Both the position numbers and the translations under genes were made by a program. From Symsagittifera roscoffensis (lineage: Eukaryota > Xenacoelomorpha > Acoela > Convolutidae): a DNA stretch of 64,000 nucleotides. Shown here one piece after another: positions 54,731 to 62,111 of the stretch. The notes under the pieces are model-generated. The model made no database searches, was not told where the DNA came from, and saw only the letters and a list, made by a program, of their open reading frames with translations. The stretch is from the NCBI RefSeq assembly GCF_963678635.1, contig NC_087070.1, positions 18,573,318-18,637,317 of the forward strand, written 5' to 3'. Numbering within the stretch: the stretch's first letter is position 1; every line of letters begins with the position of its first letter.

Positions 54731-55329
54731 GTGCCTGGCTCCATCCTTTTCGGTGGTTCGTCTCTAGACTTATACGTCCTCTCTTTAGACTCTTCTCGAT
54801 GAGCTAAGATGAGCTTGTGTACCACATTCATGTTGCCCAGATCCTCATCCTTCTCTTGTGACAATCTCATCCGTTCCAAGACCTCTTCGTTCAAATTTGC
54901 TTGAGGATGCGGGCACCATGAAGGTCTTAATAACTTCCAAACTGTTCCCAAGTTCGTGAAGATTACGTTACCCCCGCCTCCTAACCTCAATTTCACCCTC
55001 TTTTCGGAACGTGCCGCGCAGATGACCTCGGGTCCCTTCTCAAGAAGAAAGTCTGGGCTCGGTTTTTCATTTTCGGTCGTATCAATTTCAATTATTTTCT
55101 CCGTCCAAATAACCAAAAATTCTGTGACCCTAAAATTCATATAGACAGCTCCTGCCTCTGTGCTCAAAAAGGAAATATATGACATTCCCATGACACCATG
55201 GTTCTCAAGAAATTGCCTATAGTCACCGTTCTTCTCAATCCCAGTACTTTGATACAAATTCAAGATGACCCTCGAGGCGCTCTTCTCCAATAATCTTTTT
55301 TTCCGCTGCTTCATCTCGTTTTCTGGCAA
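54697..55329 (-). CDS. Left arm: 210-codon ORF (FLSTEAGAVYMNFRV)
   Basis: Longest frame of the left arm. It reads KRLLEKSASRVILNLYQSTG, ENHGVMGMSYISFLSTEAGA, VYMNFRVTEFLVIWTEKIIE, NEKPSPDFLLEKGPEVICAA, RVKLRLGGGGNVIFTNLGTV, then a Glu/Lys-rich part (EVLERMRLSQEKDEDLGNM). Compared with the right arm (61062-61795), part of the sequence around residues 35-42 has been removed: the right arm has about 140 bp more between ENH and GVMG. No family recognised; the beta-rich middle and charged C-terminus give no firm clue. It looks open, but the preceding frame is broken. Confidence 0.45.
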   Translation of the reverse strand: MPENEMKQRKKRLLEKSASRVILNLYQSTGIEKNGDYRQFLENHGVMGMSYISFLSTEAGAVYMNFRVTEFLVIWTEKIIEIDTTENEKPSPDFLLEKGPEVICAARSEKRVKLRLGGGGNVIFTNLGTVWKLLRPSWCPHPQANLNEEVLERMRLSQEKDEDLGNMNVVHKLILAHREESKERTYKSRDEPPKRMEPGTCLGLATGDSQ

Positions 55330-55598
55330 CTGGAGATTCCCAGTGAGTGAAGCCTACAGTCTGCCAATGAATGCGATTTATTTGGTTGGATCGGTCATGG
55401 TAAACTTGTGGGGGAGTCATTACCCGTTGCACATGTCGATGATCGAAGCGTCTACCCTGAGGGTAATGATTGACAAGGCTTTCTCGGTGCCCAAGTGCGA
55501 ACGACCTGCAAGAATGTAGCAACGACCAGGGCAAGATGTACATCACGACTGCTATCAAATTTCTAGTTTAAGAACCTCCTGATATCGTCGATCTTCGC
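55306..55598 (+). repeat. Inverted insertion inside the left arm
   Basis: 55320-55525 repeats 54524-54730 in opposite orientation, and 55599-55700 repeats 55197-55305 directly (catggttctcaagaaattgc at both). The right arm has no such insertion, so the left arm was rearranged after the palindrome formed. Confidence 0.8.
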
Positions 55599-55688
55599 AT
55601 GGTTCTCAAGAAATTGCCTGTAGTCACCGTTCTTCTCAATCCCAGTACTTTGATACAAATTCAAGATGATCCTCGAGGCCCTCTTCTC

Positions 55689-56500
55689 CTATAATCTTTT
55701 TTCCGCTGCTTTCTGATAGCAAGCTTGGATTGTAGCATCAGGTGTCACTGACATGATACATCTCCAGAAACAGGTGGCGTCCTTTTTCCTCGCAAGACTC
55801 AACCCCGAGCAATATACTGCGTCAGTATTCGGTACACATGTAGGCCTGTATCGCCCAACTTTTACGTGTCGCCTGAAATCAGATCTTCCAACGCCATCCC
55901 AGCCAAACACCACGTAAACAACATTTGTCCCGCTGTCCTGGTAAAAGCATTTGCCATCAGAGGCTGGGTTGATGAGGATACTCTCATCTCGTTTTCGATG
56001 TACTCCAATAAAAGTTTCTTCCACGTTCGTCCCAATTGGCTTCTCAGTTCCAGTTTGTTCACTTCTGCTTTTTGCTGCGTGGCCCAACTCGGCGCTTTCT
56101 AGACACTCTGCAATCCAAATTCTTCAGACAGTTCTCTAACTCTTTCATTGTATCGAAAGCTATCCACCAGGAGCGAGCAGTTTTCATCGTTATTGTTTTC
56201 TCAAGAGGATCACTTGTGACCTGTCCTCCAACCTTCTGGTGTTGAGTCGAGATCCTGTCCTTGCCAACATCCACTTCCCATGTTTACCGACTGGTGGAAC
56301 CTCTCTTTGTATTCACCCTTTCAGGCTTAAAACTAGGCGTAGCCTCCATCTCGGTCATTACTTCCGCTAATTTCCTAGACGTCGGAATGTCTCTGTAAGC
56401 TGCAGTCTTCGATCTGCCCAAACCATCGGAGCCGTCTCTTTCAAGTTCGCCTCTGACACAGCCTCCGCTGAAAGACTCGCTTCCTCCACCTGTCACTTCC
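55689..56500 (-). pseudogene. Left arm: middle ORF pair (MANAFTRTAGQMLFTWCL)
   Basis: From 56496: TGGGSESFSGGCVRGELERD, KLAEVMTEMEATPSFKPERV, GKDRISTQHQKVGGQVTSDP and NCLKNLDCRVSRKRRVGPRS. Two overlapping frames then follow, both open: one with KPIGTNVEETFIGVHRKRDE and CFYQDSGTNVVYVVFGWDGV, the other with LRSQLGRTWKKLLLEYIENE and LMANAFTRTAGQMLFTWCLA. The same overlap exists in the right arm (60667-61201). One frame ends at ..RRHVKVG; the other continues into RKKDATCFWRCIMSVTPDAT. I cannot tell which is used. Family unknown. Confidence 0.4.
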
Positions 56501-56577
56501 TCTTTCTTGACCTCGATTCTTTATTCGGGGGTGTAGTCATGATCATAACCAAAGCCGCTTACTTAACTAGACCCTCT

Positions 56578-57194
56578 TCAACCTACTTCTGCCTCCCCCT
56601 CTCTTATCTCATGTATAACAAAACCGCTAGCTATAAGAGTAGGTTTATCATGATCTTCACTTTTAGTCTTAACTTTTTTATTTTCAATTTGTAGAGTAGA
56701 GCTATCTTTACTGGATCTAGGTTCAGTATTTGGCCTAGTTTCCCGAATATGAATCATCTTGCTGAGCAACTCTTCTCTCGCTTCCTTATCCAGTCCAGTT
56801 CCCATCAAAATAGACACTCCGCATCCCACCACAATTCTTCCTTAAACTCTTCTTCTTTCCGCTCCACGTTCCGATTGAACTCGATGACGAACTTTTGCCA
56901 TCCTTCTTGATCCAACGTATTCAGGAAAATTTTTTCCCCTCGAAGGTGTTCTTTTCTTCACTATCATTTCCAAGAATACCATGACCATATCCGCAGGCTT
57001 AACCCAAGTTGCAGCTCTAAATTTTTTCGGGGAGATCCCAAGTGTGGCGTTGCTGTGCCTGCCCACTCTTCACCACTCAAGTCATGGAGCAACTCATGAG
57101 TGGTGCCAGGACTGTAACTCCCAGGCACTATTTCTTCAGCTGGGTTGGCCCTGATGTCTATGTCTTGTTCGGGTTCACTGATAGTTTCACCCAT
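56578..57194 (-). pseudogene. Left arm: acidic ORF (MGETISEPEQDIDIRANPAE), broken
   Basis: Starts at 57194: MGETISEPEQDIDIRANPAE, then EEWAGTATPHLGSPRKNLEL. The reading moves to another frame after LRIWS (near 56970), continues FVIEFNRNVERKEEEFKEEL, and ends ILMGTGLDKEAREELLSKM, NTEPRSSKDSSTLQIENKK, stopping at 56578. Compared with the right arm, a short deletion near 56830 removes residues between EELWG and GVSIL. A low-complexity, acidic-to-charged protein without recognised domains. Confidence 0.4.
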
Positions 57195-57389
57195 TCTCTC
57201 TCCTTCTATCCTTTCAGATCGTTAACGTTTCAAGGCATCTTCAAATCAATTTTCTACCGGGAGGTTCCCCTTGTCTCCAGGAGTATCGATCGACAGAGGC
57301 GAAAGCGTCACTGGGTCAGATAGCTTGTATTCTGTGAGGAGCACATAGAGAGCTCCGGTTGCATATAGCCTTCGTCTCTCATGTTGTAG

Positions 57390-57913
57390 TTATATTTCAT
57401 CTAGTCCGTACGGCGCCAGATGTTTCCTCGTTCCGCATCTTGGTTCTACCTTTAGCTCCAAGTATCCTTCTTCTACTGCTATTCGGCCGTCATCATACAC
57501 GGGATCCTTATTCTCGAACCCGAACTTCTTGAGTACTATTTTTACCCCTCGTACGTCGCACCTCGGAGGCATCGAGTCCATCATTTTATTGGCCTCGGTC
57601 TTCCAAGAGACTATCTTGATCTCGCTCGTGTGAAAATACGTAGACGCAGAGTATCCAATGAACAGGGGATCCAGCCTTGCGTGAACACCTTCTGCTGTCG
57701 TTCTACAACTTCTCTAGCCTGCACTGATGGCATCAGCATCGAACTATTCATCCCCAGAGTCGTTTGCCCGACCATTTGGAATCCCGTAGCACATCCCGCT
57801 CCAGAATCATCTCCAGTTCCTTCCTTATCAAGTCGAGAGCCCTTCTTCAAGTCGGTATTCTCAAAACTTTTCTGGTTTGTTTCACAAGGGGATTCAAATT
57901 CCAGATCAGGCAC
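57390..57913 (-). pseudogene. Left arm: two-frame ORF (MPPRCDVRGVKIVLKKF)
   Basis: Frame 57913-57611 reads MPDLEFESPCETNQKSFENT, DKEGTGDDSGAGCATGFQMV and CSLDTLRLRIFTRARSR; frame 57584-57390 reads MPPRCDVRGVKIVLKKFGFE then EGYLELKVEPRCGTRKHLAP. In between, an alternative frame STYFHTSEIKIVSWKTEANK joins them without a stop, so one protein of about 180 residues may have existed with a frameshift near 57640. Same pair in the right arm. No recognised family. Confidence 0.4.
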
Positions 57914-57939
57914 TTCGATCAGGCCCTCTCGCTTTCCTC

Positions 57940-58145
57940 CTATCCTGCATTGAATAAGCCTCTAAAATTTAATACCATCAATTCGGGATCCTTCTTTTTC
58001 CCAAATAGCACTGTCTCACTCATCTGTATTCTCAATTTTTCCTGCTTCCACCATTTCAGTGCTGTCCAGTCCAGGATGATGATCAAGCTTACGTATGTTA
58101 CCGAGTGTCGGTATGCCGTTGTCAAGGGATTCGGAAAACATTAAT
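57940..58145 (-). pseudogene. Left arm: C-terminal end of the central protein
   Basis: 61-codon frame with TTAYRHSVTYVSLIIILDWT, ALKWWKQEKLRIQMSETVLF and FGKKKDPELMVLNFRGLFNA, then a stop at 57940. It follows the fragment at 58201-58520 in sense, with a frameshift and a short insertion (the repeated accacttccctca at 58170-58203) in between. Confidence 0.45.
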
Positions 58146-58200
58146 TACTGCGGGTCCGTAGACGCTGGTCACCACTTCCCTCAATCCTCTACCACTTCCC

Positions 58201-58530
58201 TCAGACTATTCCTAGGGGGTCCGACCGCATTGCCAAGCACAGAATGGTCAGAAGAGGCATGCCGCCATTCATTTCCTTGACTTCTTCCCTGGTCTTTGGG
58301 ATCATTTCTTCCCCTGTCAAGTGCCGATTTTGTATCAAGAGATATTCCACTAAAAGGGTCCTTAACCCAGCAGCATACTTGTAGGAATAAGTCACACGAC
58401 TCGGGTGAGCTCTATTCATGGCCATTGGATTCACTTATTTCATTAGGCGGTGGAACACAGCCAGATTCCCGTGCGTTAGGAGGATCAAAGCCAAGTATCC
58501 GTTGACCCTGACACGTCTGCTGAGCATGAA
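58201..58530 (-). pseudogene. Central protein, part lying in the palindrome centre
   Basis: Minus strand from about 58525: LSRRVRVNGYLALILLTHGN, LAVFHRLMK, a stop, then (from 58434) NPMAMNRAHPSRVTYSYKYA, AGLRTLLVEYLLIQNRHLTG, EMIPKTREEVKEMNGGMPLL and ILCLAMRSDPLGIV. Helix-rich and basic. In size and style it resembles the nucleoprotein of a negative-strand RNA virus followed by a string of small genes, but I cannot match it to any family, so this is a hypothesis only. This part exists once, because it spans the unique centre; the C-terminal part (57940-58145) is present in both arms. Confidence 0.4.
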
Positions 58531-58595
58531 GGCTTGCCCCCTAGCGGTCGGACCCCCTAGGAGTAGTCAGAGGACTGAGGGAAGTGGTGACCAGC

Positions 58596-58817
58596 GTCTA
58601 CGGACCCGTAGTAAGTTATGCTTTTCCGGACCCCTTGGCAACGGCATACCGACACTCGGTAGCATACGTAAGCTTGATCAGCATCCTGGACGGGACAGCA
58701 CTGAAATGGTGGAAGCATGAATAATTGAGAATACAGATGAGTGAGACAGTGCTATTTGGGAAAAAGAAGGATCCCGAAATGATGGTATTAAATTTTAGAG
58801 GCTTATTCAATGCAGGA
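58596..58817 (+). pseudogene. Right arm: C-terminal end of the central protein
   Basis: Plus frame with VTSVYGPVVSYAFPDPLA, TAYRHSVAYVSLISILDGTA, LKWWKHE and a TAA where the left arm has a lysine codon, then LRIQMSETVLFGKKKDPEMM, stopping near 58818. Mirror of 57940-58145. Truncated at its start by the palindrome centre. Confidence 0.45.
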
Positions 58818-59357
58818 TAGGAGGAAAGCGAGAGGGCCTGATCTGGAACTTGAATCCCCTTGTGAAACAAACCAGAAAAGCTTTGAGAATACCGACTTGA
58901 AGAAAGGCTCTCGACTTGATAAGGAAGGAACTGGAGATGTTTCTGGAGCGGGATGTGCTACGGGATTCCCAACGGTCGGGCAAACGACTCTGGGGATGAA
59001 TAGTCCGATGCTGATGCCATCAGTGCAGGCTAGAGAAGTTGTAGAACGACAGCAGAAGGTGTTCACGCAAGGCTGGATCCCCTGTTCATTGGATACTCTG
59101 CGTCTACGTATTTTCACACGAGCGAGATCAAGATAATCTCTTGGAAGACCGAGGCCAATAAAATGATGGGCTCGATGCCTCCGAGGTGCGACGTACGAGG
59201 GGTAAAAATAGTACTCAAAAAGTTCGGGTTCGAGAATAAGGATCCCGTGTATGACGACGGCCGAATAGCAGTAGAAGAAGGATATTTGGAGCTAAAGGTA
59301 GAACCAAGATGCGGAACGAGGAAACATCTGGCGCCGTACAGACTAGATGAAATATAA
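58818..59357 (+). pseudogene. Right arm: two-frame ORF (mirror of 57390-57913)
   Basis: Frame 58810-59136 has LELESPCETNQKSFENTDLK and VVERQQKVFTQGWIPCSLDT; frame 59163-59357 has MPPRCDVRGVKIVLKKFGFE and ends RKHLAPYRLDEI. It follows the central protein immediately, as in the left arm. About 95 per cent alike by eye; QMVGQTTLGMNSS became TVGQTTLGMNSP. Confidence 0.4.
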
Positions 59358-59552
59358 CTACAACATGAGAGACGAAGGCTATATGCAACCGGAGCTCTCT
59401 ATGTGCTCCTCACAGCATACAAGCTATCTGACCCAGTGACGCTTTCGCCTCTGTCGATCGATACTCCTGGAGACAAGGGGAACCTCCCGGTAGAAAATTG
59501 ATTTGAAGTTGCCTTGAAACGTTAACGATCTGAAAGGATAGAAGGAGAGAGA
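59358..59552. other. Right arm: spacer before the acidic ORF
   Basis: Non-coding, conserved in both arms (mirror of about 57195-57389). It contains gctctctatgtgctcctcac and a ctgtcgatcgatactcctgg string. May hold a gene start or untranslated leader; nothing else is visible. Confidence 0.3.
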
Positions 59553-60179
59553 ATGGGTGAAACTATCAGTGAACCCGAAGAAGACATAGACATCAGGGCC
59601 AACCCAGCTGAAGAAATAGTGCCTGGGCGTTACAGTCCTGGCACCACTCATGAGTTGCTCCAGGACTTGAGTGGTGAAGAGTGGGCAGGCACAGCAACGC
59701 CACACTTGGGATCTCCCCGAAAGAATCTAGAGCTGCAACTTGGGGTAAGACTGCGGATATGGTCATGAATTCTTGAGTAATGATAGTGAAGAAAAGAACA
59801 CCTTCGAGGGGAAAAAAAGTTCCTGAGTACGTTGGATCAAGAAGGATGGCAAAAGTTCGTCATCGAGTTCAATCGGAAGTTGGAGCGGAAAGAAGAAGAG
59901 TTTATGGAAGAATTGTGGGGAATTGTGGTGGGATTCGGAGTGTCTATTTTGATGGGAACTGGACTGGATAAGGAAGCGAGAGAAGAGTTGCTCAGCAAGA
60001 TGATTCATATTCGGGAAACTAGGCCGAATACTGAACCTAGATCCAGTAAAGATAGCTCTACTCTACAAATTGAAAATAAAAAAGTTAAGACTAAAAGTGA
60101 AGATCAGGATAAACCTTTTATTATAGCTAGGTGTTTTGTTATACATGAGACAAGAGAGGGGGAGGCAGGAGTTGGATGA
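59553..60179 (+). pseudogene. Right arm: acidic ORF (MGETISEPEEDIDIRANPAE)
   Basis: First frame 59553-59768: MGETISEPEEDIDIRANPAE, EEWAGTATPHLGSPRKNLEL. A shift near 59768 leads to a frame (59832-60179) with DQEGWQKFVIEFNRKLERKE, EEFMEELWGIVVGFGVSILM, GLDKEAREELLSKMIHIRE and the charged tail IENKKVKTKSEDQDKP. About 200 residues if rejoined. Acidic N-terminus, helical charged middle, low-complexity end: a general resemblance to phosphoprotein-type cofactors, but no motif proves it. Better preserved than the left copy. Confidence 0.45.
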
Positions 60180-60219
60180 AGGGGTCTAATTAAGGAAGCA
60201 GCTTTGGTTATGATCATGA

Positions 60220-61201
60220 CTACACCCCCGAATAAAGAATCGAGGTCAAAAAGAGGAAATGACAGGGGAGGAAGCGATTTTTTTTAGCGGAGGCTGTGTC
60301 AGAGGCGAACTTGAAAGAGACGGCTCCGATGGTTTGGGCAGATCGAAGACTGCAGCTTACAGAGACAACTCGACGTCTAGGAAATAAGCGGAAGTAATGA
60401 CCGAGATGGAGGCTACGCCTAGTTTTAAGCCTCAAAGGGTGAATACAAAGAGAGGTTCCACCAGTCGGCAAACATGGGAAGTGGATGTTGGCAAGGACAG
60501 GATCTCGATTCAACACCAGAACGTTGGAGGACAGGTCACAAATGATCCCCTTGAGAAAAGAATAACGATGAATACTGCTCGCTCTTGGTGGATAGATTTC
60601 GATACAATGAAAGATTTAGAGAACTGTCTGAAGAATTTGGTTCGCAGAGTGTGTAGAAAGCGCCGAGTTGGGCCACGCAGCAATAGCAGAAGTGAACAAA
60701 CCGGAATTGAGAAGCCAATTGGGACGAACGTGGAAGAATTTTTTATTGGAGTACTTCGAAAACGAGATTTGAGTACCCTCATCAACCCAGACTCTGATGG
60801 CAAATGCTTTTACCAGGACAGCGGGACAAATGTTGTTTACGTGGTGCTTGACTGGGATGGCGTTGGAAGATCTGATTTCAGGCGACACGTTAAAGTTGGG
60901 TGATACAGGCCTACATGTGTACCGAATGCTGACGGAGTATACTGTTCGAGACGACTCGGGGTTGAGTCTTGCGAGGAAAAAGGATGCCACCTGTATCTGG
61001 AGATGTATCATGTCAGTGACACCTGATGCTACAATCCAATCTTGCTATCAGAAAGCAACGGAAAATAGATCATTGGAGAAGAGAGCCTCGAGGGTCATCT
61101 TGATTTTGTATCAAAGAACTGGGATTGAGAAGAACGGTGACTCCAGGCAATTACTTGAGAACCATGCAAAGATCGACAATATCAGGAGGTTTTTAAACTA
61201 G
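60220..61201 (+). pseudogene. Right arm: middle ORF pair (mirror of 55689-56500)
   Basis: Frame 60397-60903 (168 codons): MTEMEATPSFKPQRVNTKRG, GKDRISIQHQNVGGQVTNDP, NCLKNLVRRVCRKRRVGPRS, KPIGTNVEEFFIGVLRKRDL, CFYQDSGTNVVYVVLDWDGV, ending RRHVKVG. Overlapping frame 60797-61201: MANAFTRTAGQMLFTWCLTG, LISGDTLKLGDTGLHVYRML, then RKKDATCIWRCIMSVTPDAT and ENRSLEKRASRVILILYQRT. A stop and frameshift precede 60397 (GGCVRGELERDGSDGLGRSK in another frame). No family recognised. Confidence 0.45.
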
Positions 61202-61795
61202 AAATTTGATAGCAGTCGTGATGTACATCTTGCCCTGGTCGTGGCGGAGGAGTATTCGAAACCCACGAAGCGCGGAGAATATCAGTATGTTGTTGGTGTC
61301 ATGGGATTGTTATATAATTCCTTCTTGAGCACAGAGGCAGGAGCTGCCTATATGAATTTTAGGGTCACAGAATTGTTGATGTTTTGGACGGAGAAAATAA
61401 TTGAAATTGACACGACCGAAAATGAAAAACCGAGCCCAGACTTACTTTTTGAGAAGGGACTCAAGGTCATCTGCGTGGCACGTTCCGAAAAGAGAGTAAA
61501 ATTGAGGTTAGGAGGTGAGGATAACGTACTATTCACGAACTTGGGAACAGTTTGGAAGTAATTGAGACCTTCATGGTGCCCGCATCCTCAAGCAAATTTG
61601 AACGAAGAGGTCTTGGAACGGATGAGATTGTCACAAGAGAAGAATGAGGATCTGGGGAACATGAATGTGGTACACAAGCTGATCTTACCTCATCGAGAAG
61701 CGTCTAAAGAGACGACGTATAAGTCTACAGACGAACCACCGAAAAGGATGGAGCCAGGCACTTGCCACGGTCTGGCAACTGGAGATTACCAGTGA
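61062..61795 (+). pseudogene. Right arm: FLSTEAGAAYMNFRV protein
   Basis: From about 61062 the frame gives ENRSLEKRASRVILILYQRT, then ENHAKIDNIRRFLN and a stop at 61199. In another frame, from 61241: EEYSKPTKRGEYQYVVGVMG, LLYNSFLSTEAGAAYMNFRV, FWTEKIIEIDTTENEKPSPD, RVKLRLGGEDNVLFTNLGTV and (after a TAA at 61559) RPSWCPHPQANLNEEVLERM to GLATGDYQ. The left arm lacks the part between ENH and GVMG, so this arm is nearer the ancestral length. Confidence 0.45.
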
Positions 61796-61968
61796 GTGAA
61801 GCCTACATTCTGCCAATGAATGCGAACTATTTGGTTGGATCAGTCAGGGTAAACTTGCTTGGGAGCTGTTACCCCTTGCACATGTCGATGATTGAAGCGT
61901 CTAGCATGAGGGTAACGATCGACAAGGCTTTCTCGGTGCCCAAGTGCGTACGACCTGCAAGAATGTAG
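61762..61968 (+). pseudogene. Right arm: frame with FSVPKCVRPARM end
   Basis: 68 codons, SGNWRLPVSEAYILPMNANY, LVGSVRVNLLGSCYPLHMSM, ending AFSVPKCVRPARM. Mirror of 54524-54730. The last third is duplicated at 61988-62100. Confidence 0.45.
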
Positions 61969-62110
61969 CAACACTAACAACTTGTGCGGGAGCTGTTACC
62001 CGTTGCACATGTCGATGATTGAAGCGTCTAGCATGAGGGTAACGATCGACAAGACTTTCTCGGTGCCCAAGTGCGTACGACCTGCAAGACTGTAGCAACA
62101 CTAACAACAG
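61860..62110 (+). repeat. Tandem duplication of about 126 bp
   Basis: gggagctgttacccct through tagcaacactaacaac occurs at 61861-61981 and again at 61987-62109, with a few substitutions (ccccttgc against cccgttgc, caagaatgtagc against caagactgtagc). Absent from the left arm. Confidence 0.9.
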
Positions 62111-62111
62111 C

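Noticed and set aside
57630-57953. Plus-strand frame starting MKIRRRRVSNEQGIQP in the left arm
   Set aside because: Antisense to the conserved minus-strand frames; its mirror at 58803-59117 is likewise antisense.
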